A DNA stretch of 64,000 nt from AP-15 sp963701815 (GTDB lineage: Bacteria > Pseudomonadota > Alphaproteobacteria > ATCC43930 > CGMCC-115725). Made by a program: the position numbers and the translations under genes. The notes under the pieces were generated by a model. It had not been told where the DNA came from, made no database searches, and saw only the letters and a program-made list of their open reading frames with translations. Below, one piece after another: positions 8,905 through 20,458 of this stretch (position 1 is its first letter; each line of letters begins with the position of its first letter). The DNA is taken from positions 1 to 64,000 of the forward strand of contig CAVPBN010000019.1 of NCBI GenBank assembly GCA_963701815.1, read 5' to 3'.

Positions 8905-9219
8905 ATGCCAACCAGGCTCAAGACTTTCGCAGTCGCCGCGGTTCTGGCGGCGGGTATGTCGGGCGCGGCGATGGCGCAAAATGCCCCTGCTCCGGGATAT
9001 CCGTCGGGTCCGGTGTCTGGCGCGGCGGCCGGGGAGGCAGCCGGGGCCGCGAACGGCCGCGCCGCAGCCGGTCCCGTCGGCGCGGTCGTTGGCGGGGCTG
9101 TCGGTACCGCTACCGGCGCGGTTGCCGGCACTGCCAATGCGGTCGCGGGCGTGGCGCGAGCCCCAGCCTGGGTGCAGGGATACACCTATTATAACGGCGG
9201 CTGCCATCCGGCCTGTTAG
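8905..9219 (+). CDS. Exported Gly/Ala-rich glycine-zipper-like protein
   Basis: 104 residues from an ATG at 8905, chosen because GGAGG at 8891-8895 is well spaced. Residues 1-24 (MPTRLKTFAVAAVLAAGMSG then AAMA) form a clear signal peptide cleaved before QNAPAP. The mature part has repeated small-residue blocks (SGAAAGEAAGAANG, GAVVGGAVGTATGAVAGTAN) typical of glycine-zipper envelope proteins, then an aromatic tail with two Cys (GYTYYNGGCHPAC) that could form a disulfide. It is likely periplasmic or outer-membrane associated. The function is unknown. Confidence 0.7.
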   Translation: MPTRLKTFAVAAVLAAGMSGAAMAQNAPAPGYPSGPVSGAAAGEAAGAANGRAAAGPVGAVVGGAVGTATGAVAGTANAVAGVARAPAWVQGYTYYNGGCHPAC

Positions 9220-9355
9220 CCCCTCCCCACTCGATCCCCGTCGTCTCGGGCTCAAGCGTTCGACTGTGCCGATCACCTGCATGCGCCGGCGCAACGATCA
9301 ACGATGGCCCTTTATGGCGGCACCTTCCAGAAAGTCGAGCGAAAGTGGCGACCAC

Positions 9356-9567
9356 ATGGAACCGTGGCAACCGATAGAGACGGCCCCAAAGGACGGCACT
9401 TTCATTCTCGGCTGGTCAGAAATCTGGTCCGCGTGCGGCGTGGTACGTTGGCGGAAATCAGAGGCACTAGGTGATGGCTGGGAGCTTCATCGCTTCAGGA
9501 AGGTGCCCCAACCGTTGACTTTAACGATTGGGCGGCATCGCCATTGCCGCCGGGCGAATCGGACTAA
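9356..9567 (+). pseudogene. DUF551-like small gene, frameshifted, stop supplied by an IS end
   Basis: The ATG at 9356 opens MEPWQPIETAPKDGTFILGW, the characteristic start of DUF551-type proteins often found in phages and mobile DNA. The frame is coherent to about residue 45 (GDGWELHRFRK). A second frame then carries APTVDFNDWAASPLPPGESD, resembling the usual Pro-rich end, and stops at a TAA at 9565-9567. One indel near 9500 would join them. The stop codon is the first three bases of the ISAzo13 inverted repeat, so the natural C-terminus may also have been cut. Confidence 0.55.
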
Positions 9568-9682
9568 GGGCCTGGGACGAAACAATCGAATCGATGGAAA
9601 AGAATCAGGATTGAGTGAAGAACGCAATAAAAGAATCAATATGTAGATAGTCCGAGGGCTGTGGCGTCGCTATTGTGGCGGG

Positions 9683-10925
9683 ATGATTGACCGCGGCGCG
9701 ATCAAGTCCCGTTTTGCGGCGGTGTCGCCCTTTCCTTGACGAGCGGGGTCGCCGGCTGGTAGCGGCGAGCGAAGCGCTGGCGGCGGGCCGCGGCGGGGTC
9801 ACGGCGGTGTGCGCGGCGACCGCGGTGGCGCGCAGCACGATCGGTCGCGGCCTGGCCGAACTTCGCGGCGGCGAGAACCATCTCACCGGGCGGGTTCGCC
9901 GGGCCGGCGGCGGTCGCAAAGCGGCGATCGTCCGGCAAGCCGGGCTGCTGGACGCGCTTGCCGAGATGGTCCAGTCGGCCATTCGCGGCGACCCGGCCGC
10001 AGCCCTGCTGTGGGTCAGCAAGAGCCAGCGGCATCTTGCCGGCGCGCTGGTCGAGCGTGGCTTTGTCGCCAGCCACAAGCTGGTTGGCCGGCTGCTGCGG
10101 CATCTTGGGTTTAGTCTTCAGGCCAACCGCAAAACCCGCGAAGGGGCCAGCCATCCGGATCGCGATGCCCAGTTCGAGCACATCAACGCCCAGGTGATCG
10201 GCTTTCAGGCGGCCGGCCAGCCGGCCATCTCGGTCGATACCAAGAAGAAGGAATTGATCGTGGGCCTTCAGCCCACGGGCTTGTCCCGTGGGGACTTCAA
10301 GAACGGCGGCCGGGAACTGCGCCCCAAAGGCCAACCCGAACCGGTGCGGGTGCACGACTTCAAGATCCGCGAACTCGGCAAAGTGGCACCCTACGGCGTT
10401 TATGACATCGCCGCGAATATCGGCTGGATCAATGTCGGGATCGACCATGATACTGCCGCGTTCGCCGTCGAGAGCATCCGGCGTTGGTGGCTCGCCCTCG
10501 GCCGGGAGCGCTATCCCGCCGCCACCCGGCTGTTGATCACCGCCGACTGCGGCGGCAGCAACGGCGCCCGCGTACGTCTCTGGAAACGCGAGTTGCAGAC
10601 CTTTGCCGACCAGTCCGGGCTGGCGATCACGGTCGCCCACCACCCGCCCGGCACCAGCAAATGGAACCGGATCGAACATCGCCTGTTCGCCTTCATCACC
10701 CAAAACTGGCGCGGCAAACCGTTGCTCTCGCATGCGGTGATCGTGCAGCTGATCGGCGCGACCACCACCCGCTCCGGCCTCGCCGTCCGCTGCTGCCTCG
10801 ACGACAACGACTACCCAAAGGCCGTCAAGGTCTCCGACGCCGAAATGGCCCAGATCAATATCAAGCCCGATGACTTCCACGGCGAATGGAACTACACCAT
10901 CGCTCCCGCACAACATCCCAATTGA
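9683..10925 (+). pseudogene. ISAzo13-family transposase with an N-terminal +1 shift and a 27-bp internal insertion
   Basis: The family start is the ATG at 9683 (MIDRGAIKSRFAAVSPF). An extra T near 9731 then shifts the frame and gives an early TGA. The remaining 400 or so residues are open from the next frame: FLDERGRRLVAASEALAAGR, SVDTKKKELIVG, VRVHDFKIRELGKVAPYGVY, NVGIDHDTAAFAVESIRRWW, LLITADCGGSNGARVRLWKR (catalytic Asp) and HHPPGTSKWNRIEHRLFAFI (catalytic Glu). Between IVG and DFKNGGREL, where the family reads straight through, nine extra residues (LQPTGLSRG) are encoded by a hairpin-forming 27-bp block. Apart from the early shift this is the best-preserved transposase here. Confidence 0.85.
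10260..10292. repeat. Hairpin-forming in-frame insertion in the ISAzo13 transposase
   Basis: Perfect 8-bp arms CCCACGGG (10272-10279) and CCCGTGGG (10285-10292) with loop CTTGT. An overlapping alternative hairpin pairs GTGGGC (10260-10265) with GCCCAC (10271-10276). The extra coding block is 27 bp (10266-10292), so the reading frame is kept. Confidence 0.6.
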
Positions 10926-10951
10926 CGTGCTTGTTTCGCGCCAGGCCCTTA

Positions 10952-11534
10952 GGCATCGGCGCCGGCCAGATGTGCGCCTTTCCTGCCGTCAGCAGAAACG
11001 CCAACGGATTGCCGAGTGCGTCGACCAGGGCGTGGATCTTGGTGCTCAGATCGCCCCGGCTACGTCCGATCGCCTGATCCTGGTCTTTTTTCAGCGCGCC
11101 GGCGCTGTGCTGATGCGCCCGAACGATCGTGCTGTCGATCATCGCGTATTCGTTATCGGCATCGGCGGCCAGATGCTCGAGGATCTTTTGCCAGACGCCG
11201 GTCTTGCCTCAGCGGCTGAACGCTTGGGCGACTGGAAAAATACCCATCGACGGTTCCGGCAGATCACGCCACGGAATTCCGGCGCGGTAGCGATAGACCA
11301 CCAACTCGATGAAGCGACGGTTGTCTTCGGAAGTTACGCCGACATGGCCTTGCCGGCCCGGAAACAGGTCCTTGATCCTTTCCGTGCAGTCCATACCGCG
11401 TCATTGGTCAGCCGTTTACCAAGGACAACCTTCCATGGATCATACAAATTCCTATCTTAGGGACTCTTTTTACGTTATATACTGTGAGACTGACTCTTTT
11501 TACGTGCGGCCTTGCAATAATTGACGACAGCCCC
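10952..11534 (-). pseudogene. IS5-family (IS427-type) element remnant, copy 1
   Basis: The right end (complement of 11534) begins GGGGCTGTCGTCAATTATT, matching copy 2 at 13566-14463. Coding traces on the minus strand: MDCTERIKDLFPGRQGHVGV, YRAGIPWRDLPEPSMGIF, then MIDSTIVRAHQHSAGALKKD and SRGDLSTKIHALVDALGNPL. It breaks off at TAGKAH where the ISAzo13 end begins, so the last third of the transposase is missing. Here a run of six A residues keeps the two halves in one frame (ALKKDQDQ), unlike copy 2, which has seven. Its right end interrupts the IS4 transposase that follows. Confidence 0.75.
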
Positions 11535-12480
11535 TAGTCTGCGGGAGCGCGAGGTGCTGCGCTGTCTGCTGGAAGGCATTCAGTGGCTGCTCGATCCGTC
11601 CGTGGCGCTCAAGGTGGCCGGCCGATCGGGCATCTCGCAGGCGCGCACGCGGCTTGGCTGGAAGCCGCTGAGCGACCTGCACGATGCGGTCGTGATGCCG
11701 ATTGCGGTGCGGGCGACAAAAGGGGCCTGGTACCGCGACTGGCGGCTGGTCAGCCTGGACGGCAGCACGCTCGATGTCGCCGACGAGCAGGCCAATGAGC
11801 TTGCCTTCGGACGGCCGGGAAGCAGTCGCGGCGGCAGCGCCTACCCGCAGATCCGGTTCGTGGCGCTGGTCGAGAATGGGACCCATGTCCTGTTCGCCAG
11901 CCGGATGGCCGGCTGCGGGACCGGCGAGATCACACTGGCCAAGGCCGTGCTCGGCGACTTGCGCAAGGGCATGCTGTGCTTGGCCGACCGGCAGTTCTTC
12001 GGCTTTGCGCTGTGGCGGCAGGCGCTCGACACCGGCGCCGAGCTGGTTTGGCGGGTCAAGCGCAACATGCGCCTTTCCGACGACCGGCGATGGCCGGACG
12101 GCTCGTATCAAAGCCGCATCTATCCGAGCGAGCGGGACCGGCGGCACAAGACCAACGGCGCGAGCGTGCGAGTGGTCGACTACCGGCTGGAGGGCGTGGC
12201 CGACGCAGAGCCGATCTATCGCCTGGTCACCAGCATTCTCGAGCCCGACAGGGCGCCGGCTCAGCAATTGGCCGCCCTCTACCACGAACGCTGGGAAATC
12301 GAGACGGCGCTCGACGAGCTCAAGACCCATCTGCGGGGCGCCAAAATCGTCTTGCGCAGCAAGACCCCGGACCTCGTGCGGCAGGAGTTCTACGGCCTCA
12401 TGATGGCCCATTTCGCCATCCGCAGCCTGATCCACGAGGCCGCGCTGAAAGCCGACGAGGATCCCCTATGCCAGCGCTTG
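11535..12480 (+). pseudogene. IS4-family transposase, truncated at both ends
   Basis: The frame starts abruptly at the IS427 end with LREREVLRCLLEGIQWLLDP, which corresponds to about residue 60-70 of a normal IS4 transposase, so the N-terminus is gone. The DDE core is intact: RLVSLDGSTLDVADEQANEL (first Asp), LCLADRQFFGFALWRQALDT (second Asp) and LAALYHERWEIETALDELKT (the YREK-like Glu region). After AALKADEDPL the sequence leaves the family pattern and joins an IS481-type tail. Truncation at the left is explained by the IS427-type insertion. Confidence 0.8.
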
Positions 12481-12620
12481 TCACTCTTCCGCCGAGCGGA
12501 TCCGTGCGTTGCAGCCCTGGATCGCAGATCACAGCCACCACCGACACTCAGCCCTCGGCTGCCCTCGGCGGACTATCTCCCGCCGCAAGACTAGGCAACG
12601 TGCTAGGCTTTGACACCTAG
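12481..12620 (+). pseudogene. C-terminal scrap of a second IS481-type transposase
   Basis: One frame reads SSAERIRALQPWIADHSHHR, a second ALGGLSPAARLGNVLGFDT with a TAG at 12618-12620. Joined by one indel these give the usual C-terminal block of IS481-type transposases (HRPHSALGG...PISRLNNVLGFDT). Only about 45 codons remain, fused to the IS4 remnant. Confidence 0.6.
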
Positions 12621-12664
12621 GATCGGAAGGTTGAGAGATCACAGCGATGCAGGAGGGAAAAGAC

Positions 12665-13273
12665 ATGACCGAGAAAGACCGACCAGAGAGTGGAAACCGC
12701 CTGCATGTCACAATGCTTCTGGTTGCCTCACGCCGTGCGCTCGACAACGCACTCGCCGAACTTGGCTTTGCCGAGGGCGACGACCGGGTCATCGAACATG
12801 ATCGCCGTCTCGCATTTCTGACCTGCTCCCACGAAGAAGACAGCGACGACCTGTTCGCACTCATCACCGAATTGTCGGCCCGGGGTGAGAGTTGGGAACT
12901 GCAGTCACGTATCGACACGGAACCGGGCCGTGCCATCTATCAGTCGCTAGCTCGGCATCGCCCAGCGGAGGCGATTGACGCTGCTGTCGATGAAGAACGA
13001 GAGGCCGAGTCTCAGGAAACACTGGTTTACGACATTGAGACTGTGGAGGGACTTCAAGCTCTCAAGCGAATTTTGAAACGAATCGACCCCGCTGACGCGT
13101 TTGCCATGATTCGCCCCCACCGCGATGGACGCGCGAATGCCCGAGTACTGCGCCGCGGCTCGCGACGACTAGTTGCGGCGGTCATCGGTGCGGACGAAGC
13201 GTCGTTGCGTGGCGTGATCCGAGAGATACTGCCTAATGTCATGCTCGATGTCGCAATGAAGCCTCCCTCTTAA
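12665..13273 (+). CDS. Intact hypothetical protein, 202 residues
   Basis: The ATG at 12665 is preferred over the one at 12647 because AGGAGG at 12651-12656 lies eight bases before it. The product is acidic and cytoplasmic, with no signal peptide or membrane segment. The N-terminal part (VTMLLVASRRALDNALAELG) has an alternating beta-helix look. The middle is very Glu-rich (DAAVDEEREAESQETLVYDI), and the C-terminal part (DAFAMIRPHRDGRANARVLR, LRGVIREILPNVMLDVAMKP) could be a second alpha/beta unit. I recognise no family. It is the only long undamaged non-transposase gene in the IS region, which suggests selection or recent arrival. Confidence 0.75.
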   Translation: MTEKDRPESGNRLHVTMLLVASRRALDNALAELGFAEGDDRVIEHDRRLAFLTCSHEEDSDDLFALITELSARGESWELQSRIDTEPGRAIYQSLARHRPAEAIDAAVDEEREAESQETLVYDIETVEGLQALKRILKRIDPADAFAMIRPHRDGRANARVLRRGSRRLVAAVIGADEASLRGVIREILPNVMLDVAMKPPS

Positions 13274-13565
13274 TTTTAGCATATAAGGCCTTCGTCCACA
13301 GCGACTTTGCTTCCCCGGCTGAAATGGCCCCCAAAGCACCGGACAGGATCTACCCCGTGGCTAAGAACCAGGAATATGACCGTGTCTATGACTGAGAACA
13401 TCGACCGGGTTGAGGCGATCATTTCGGTCCAGCTCCGCCAGCGCTGGTCGGCGGAAGAAAAGGCGGCGATCGTGCAGGGGACCTACGCGCCAGGAGTGTC
13501 GGTGTGCTGGCCGCCCGCCGGTACGGCATCGCACTAAACCAGCTATTCATCTGGCGGCGGCACTA

Positions 13566-14463
13566 GGGCGTGTCGTCAATTGAGCCAAATGATAGCGGCG
13601 GCGAGGTGGATGGCCGCCAGGAAATTCTGTGCGGTTTTGTCGTAGCGGGTGGCGATGGCGCGGAACTGTTTGAGTTTACAGAAGAAGTTTTCGACCAGAT
13701 GGCGCTCCTTGTAGAGAGCGCGGTCGAAGTTGGCAGGTGCAAGTCGGTTTGGTCGCGGCGGGATGACCGCGGATTTGCCGGCGCGCGCCAGGGGTTCGCG
13801 GATACGGGCATCGGCGTCAAAGGCTTTGTCGGCGATCAGTTGGCCGGCCGCCATCTTCGGCAGCAGCGCGTCGGCGCCAAGGAGATCGTGGGCCTGTCCC
13901 GCGGTCAGCAGAAAAGCGAGAGGATTGCCGAGCGCATCGACCAGAGCATGGATTTTGGTGCTCAGTCCGCCGCGGCTACGTCCGATCGCGTGATCCTGGT
14001 CTTTTTTTGGGAGCACCGGCACTGTGCTGATGCGCCCGCACGATGGTGCTGTCGATCATCGCATATTCGTTATCGGCGTCGGCGGCGAGATATTCGAAGA
14101 TTTTTTGCCAGACCCCGCTCTGAGCCCAACGACTGAACCGGCGATGGGTGTTCTTCCAATCGCCGAATCGCTCCGGCAAATCGCGCCACGGGATGCCGGC
14201 GCGGTAACGGTACAGCACCGCTTCGACGAAGCGGCGATTGTCTTGGGCAGTTGCGCCGACATGGCCGACCCGCCCCGGCAGCCAGTCTTTGATCCGCTCC
14301 CATTGGTCGTCTCGCAGTCCATATCTGGTCATGGGTCAGCCTTTTGCCAAAGCCGACCTTTCATTGATCACATAATTTCTGGTATCGCTAGACTCGTTTT
14401 ACGCACCATACATCAGCGACGACTCGTTTTACGTGCATGACCAAAATAATTGACGACACACCC
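13566..14463. mobile_element. IS5-family (IS427-type) insertion sequence, copy 2, 898 bp
   Basis: Inverted repeats GGGCGTGTCGTCAATT at 13566 and GGGTGTGTCGTCAATT read inward from 14463, flanked by TA (13564-13565 and 14464-14465; possibly CTA), the duplication expected of this group. It carries two overlapping minus-strand frames and sits inside the IS3 OrfA remnant. Confidence 0.85.
13576..14332 (-). CDS. IS427-type transposase, two frames with a candidate programmed frameshift
   Basis: OrfA (14332 to 13976) starts MTRYGLRDDQWERIKDWLPG and holds RYRAGIPWRDLPERFGDWKN and AMIDSTIVRAHQHSAGAPKK (catalytic Asp). OrfB (14022 to 13576) carries SRGGLSTKIHALVDALGNPL, ADKAFDADARIREPLARAG (second Asp) and LYKERHLVENFFCKLKQFRA (Glu). 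They overlap around a run of seven A residues (CCCAAAAAAAGACC, complement of about 14000-14013), a typical slippery site, and frameshifting is how such elements are known to make the full transposase. Both frames are otherwise undamaged, so this may be the only active element in the window. Confidence 0.8.
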
Positions 14464-14879
14464 TAGCCAGCGGGCACTTTAGGTGGTGGCAGTCTCTGGT
14501 GCCGTGCCTTGCAGCATCAGGTTCGTGGGCTGCGGCAGCTCCTCGGGAAGAAGACCTTGGAGAACGAGATCCTGTGCGGACCATCGCCCTTGCTTTCGAG
14601 GTGGCACGCTCGAACCCCATCGTCCATGCGAGTGCTGACGCGCCGCGACGACGGCGCAAACGTCAGCCGCAGCCCGAGGCCGAACGGCTTGGCGAGATCA
14701 AACAGGTCATCGCCGCCCAGCCTTCACCCTCGACTGCTGGAACCGCGAGGCGATCTGCTGGGCGGCGACGACCGGCGGCATCAATAGCGGCGATGTTGGC
14801 GACCTGACTGATTACAGTACGGTGCATCCACACAAAGCACTGGGTTACCGCTCACCCCGCGAGTTCCGAAGACAGCTGG

Positions 14880-15640
14880 TGGAGGAGTCGACCGGGAATG
14901 TGGTCGGCGCCCTGCGCCGACCACATGACGGCACCACGTTCGTGGATGTGATCGGGTCACGCCCGCCAGCCGCACGCAGATGCGAAGCGTCTTGCTTGAC
15001 GCGAGCGCAGCCGCAGATAAATCCTAGGAACCAGGCGAGTCCGGTTATTCCAGGGGCGACTCTAGCCGAACTCCTCGGTAAGGTAGCGAAGATCAAATCG
15101 GCGTGTTTTTGGGCAAGAAGATTCAGGTCAGAGAGCCCTCCTGAACCGAACACAAGTTTTAATTGTAAAATTTCGTTCCTATATCCAAAGGTCACGAGAT
15201 GGGATCCATAAAAGTGTAGAGCCGGTTCCACCGCTAATCGCGCAAAGACCTCGGCTCAAGCGGCGCGCGGCTACTGACCCGCCTGCTTCGGTATCAGCGA
15301 CGGCGCCATGATCACGCAGGCGTGCCCCCGCGCCGACTGCTGACACAGGAGCAGAACCAGAGCCGTACCCCTTCACGGCCGCATCTTGTACGCCAAGCGA
15401 TCCCAAAGCAGCAGGCGGGTTAGTCGGCAACAGGGTGATCGCGAAATATGATGTCCTGTTTGCACCCTCAGGTTGTATATTCCATGTGTTGTGGAGTGAA
15501 AGCGGTGATACCCGTGCCGTCAATCAACGAAATCGACAGCCCAATCGTCAATTACTAGATCCGATGACAAGCCCGACTTCCACGGTTTTGATTTGAGCGG
15601 GGTCGATTATCGGCGGCTTAGGGATCATTTTTGGATTTGG
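14880..15640. other. Gene-poor stretch between IS remnants
   Basis: Open frames exist on the minus strand (for example 14845-15231 and 15179-15523), but their composition is uneven, they have no Shine-Dalgarno, and I recognise no family. They are more likely decayed sequence than genes. Confidence 0.4.
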
Positions 15641-15649
15641 ACATCACAG

Positions 15650-16245
15650 TTTTGGGGGATCAGCGGGCGGGAGGCATGTTCTGGAAGACGAGCGGCAGGG
15701 TGATCGGATGCCGCGGCAGATCGGATCGATGGTCAGGCCCGGTACTTTGCGCAGCGGTGCTCGGCGACCATCCTGCTCGATGTCGATCTCTCGGACGTCG
15801 GCGAGATCGTCGACACGTCGACGATGCGATGCCATTCGAGCCGGCTACGGCGGGCCGCCAGACGGTCGACCAGCTCCCTTGTGCAACGCGAGGGCGAGGA
15901 AGGTGCAGAGGACGTGGCGTCGAGTGCCGGTCTTTGTGAAGAGCGACGATTTTGGTGTTGGTACGCAGCACAAAGAGGCCGTCGAGACGGCGTCGGCCTC
16001 GATCTTGGCGCGGCCGATCACGAACCGGTCGCCTTCGAATTTCGTCAGGAAGCGACGGAACCCCTTGTTGGCGACGAGCGCCCTGTCGCCCCGAAAAAAG
16101 CGATCGAAACGGCGCCGAAGGGCGGCTGACGGTGGCGATAGGGCGCCTCCTAGACCACCTCGGCGTGCTCTGGCCCGCCTCGACCGTGCCGAGCTATCGC
16201 CTTATAGGTGCGGTCAGGGTCGAGCCCCTCAACCCCCGGCACGCA
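15650..16245 (-). pseudogene. IS1634-family transposase remnant (C-terminal part)
   Basis: Family blocks are visible in several frames: GDRALVANKGFRRFLTKFEG, VIGRAKIEADA joined to FDGLFVLRTNTKI, KTGTRRHVLCTFLALALHKG, and VREIDIEQDGRRAPLRKVPG. They correspond to the NKGYRRFL, RFDGLYVLRTNT, HVFCSFLAL and EVEIEQDG segments near the end of IS1634 transposases. Traces of an earlier LDPDRTYKAIAR segment lie near 16190-16240, so the central domain has been deleted. Frames change repeatedly and no product can be made. Confidence 0.65.
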
Positions 16246-16259
16246 CACCCGGCTGCATC

Positions 16260-16766
16260 AGCTTGGCGGCGCGCTTGTCGCAGGCGATTACGGTAGCGTC
16301 GACATCGATGGTCGCGGTCTTGACCGGGCGGCGGCATTGCAGGTTCGAGGACGAGCTCGGCATTGGCCGTGGCCAAGCCCAACAACGGCGCCGTCTCGCC
16401 GGGAACGCGGGATTTGCCCTCCTGCAGCAGCGGCAGATCCTCGGCGTGGAATTGGGCGAGAAAGTCGCGAGCGGTCTGCGCGGCCGGAAGCTCGTGGCCC
16501 AGCAGCAGCGCCAGCGCCTGGTCTTGACGAAAATGGTCGAGATCCTCGGCCCGCTCGCCACCGGCCGCCCACATCGCCAACAGGCTTTCGGCCATCGCCG
16601 ACGCGCTCAACCCGCGCTTGCGGACCTTCAGCTTGACCTCCCGGTCGATCACCGCCGCCGTCCCAGTCTGGCGAAACGCCTCGATCAACCCGGGCACCCC
16701 GGCGTGCCCGGTGATCAGCCCCGTTTCCAGCTCGACATCGATCTCAAAATCCAGCCTATCCGCCAT
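16260..16766 (-). pseudogene. IS1380-like transposase remnant (N-terminal part)
   Basis: From an ATG at 16766: MADRLDFEIDVELETGLITG, then AVIDREVKLKVRKRGLSASA, LLAMWAAGGERAEDLDHFRQ and LALLLGHELPAAQTARDFLA. This is the N-terminal half of a DDE transposase of the group with an SxxMxESLLxxxAAGGE motif, which I believe is IS1380-like. A further frame gives ATIDVDATVIACDKRAAKLM with the first catalytic Asp. The sequence then runs into the IS1634 remnant. The family label is less certain than for the element at the window start. Confidence 0.55.
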
Positions 16767-16938
16767 TCCTGTCCCCGCACCCAACGGGTGAAACCTACCA
16801 CGGCGGCAGAACAAAGCCGGAATCAACCACTTCCAAGCCAAATCACCCAAATCTCCAACCCCCTAGCCGGGGATCAGGGGTTACCGCGTGACATTGACAC
16901 CTGGCTCGACAACGGGGAGAAGTTGACCCATTACCCGG

Positions 16939-17169
16939 GTGCCGCTGCCGCCTCACAAGCACATGAAGTCAACCAACATGCTCGAACAGCTGAACCCGGA
17001 GCTGAAGCGCCGGACCCACGTGGTGCGCATCTTCCCCACCGCCGAGAGCGGCTGGTGCGGGCGCTCGCTGTCGAGATGCCATGAGAATTCGCCGGAGGCG
17101 ACCCGCTACCTCAACATGGATCATCGGAAGGAGCAAAAGAAAAAGGACCTTCGCGCCTTGGCCGCCTGA
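16939..17169 (+). pseudogene. IS256-family transposase C-terminal remnant
   Basis: The frame contains MKSTNMLEQLNPELKRRTHV, VRIFPTAES and EATRYLNMDHRKEQKKKDLR, the standard C-terminal segment of IS256-type transposases (TTNxLERxNxExKRRTxVVRIFPNxxS). The middle (SGWCGRSLSRCHENSP) departs from the family RLVRALAVETHENW by an indel-length shift. The DDE core upstream is absent. It ends 128 bp before the tRNA-Lys gene and is the last mobile fragment of the block. Confidence 0.75.
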
Positions 17170-17296
17170 CGACGCTCAACATCGCCTGGTCCACGAAACT
17201 TGACACACGTAACTCTGAACTGGAGGCGAATATCGGGTTGCATGGGTCGGTAGGTCTTCAGAGTGTCTCCTGCGGAGATACCACCGGTACTTTAAT

Positions 17297-17372
<76 letters not shown>

Positions 17373-17442
17373 GCCAAGGGAGCTGGTCTATAGCAAAACG
17401 CCCCAGCCCTGTCGAGACATCCCAGGCCTGTCGAGGCGGCGA

Positions 17443-20222
<2,780 letters not shown>

Positions 20223-20279
20223 GAGACCCTCAAAAAACGGAGGCGGATGACTGGATCCGATTGCACAGCCGGCCGTTGA

Positions 20280-20308
20280 CAGATAGGCGGGTCGGCCCAG
20301 CCTGTCAA
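20280..20308 (-). promoter_or_regulatory. Predicted secA promoter
   Basis: On the minus strand TTGACA (20303-20308) and TATCTG (20280-20285) are separated by 17 bp, giving a start about 50 nt before the secA ATG. TTGACAG also occurs on the plus strand at the same spot, making a 7-bp inverted repeat. Confidence 0.55.
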
Positions 20309-20458
20309 TTCGCCGGGTGGCCCGCCGGGCGAGCCGGCCGGGATGCCGATGCCGATTGCGCGTTGCCGATTCCTCGGCTTGTCCGCGCGCCGCCGATATG
20401 CATTGATGACCGCATCCGGCTCCCGCAGGGCGGCGAGCAGTTTTGGCTGTCAGGCACG

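Larger units (their letters stand above)
9565..10951. mobile_element. ISAzo13-family insertion sequence, about 1387 bp
   Basis: Terminal inverted repeats: TAAGGGCCTGGGACGAAACA at 9565, and TAAGGGCCTGGCGCGAAACA read inward from 10951. It encloses one nearly whole transposase gene. I see no clear target duplication, because the right flank is the remnant of an IS427-type element whose left part is missing, which suggests an adjacent deletion after insertion. Confidence 0.8.
13388..14870 (+). pseudogene. IS3-family element remnant, interrupted by an IS427-type element
   Basis: OrfA starts at the ATG at 13388 (MTENIDRVEAIISVQLRQRW, SAEEKAAIVQGTYAPGV), shifts frame near 13500, and continues VLAARRYGIALNQLFIWRR to the insertion at 13566. 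Beyond 14463 the OrfA tail reappears (LRQLLGKKTLENEIL). Almost all of OrfB is deleted, leaving only its C-terminal signature STVHPHKALGYRSPREFRRQ near 14817-14876. The parts appear in the right order on the same strand, so they come from one element. No function remains. Confidence 0.7.

Noticed and set aside
14845..15523. Minus-strand open frames of 114-128 codons
   Set aside because: No Shine-Dalgarno, uneven composition and no family match; more likely decayed DNA between IS remnants.
15708..17084. A 458-codon plus-strand open frame across the IS1634/IS1380-like remnants
   Set aside because: Clear transposase motifs lie on the minus strand here; the plus-strand product is Arg/Pro-rich with no recognisable domain.
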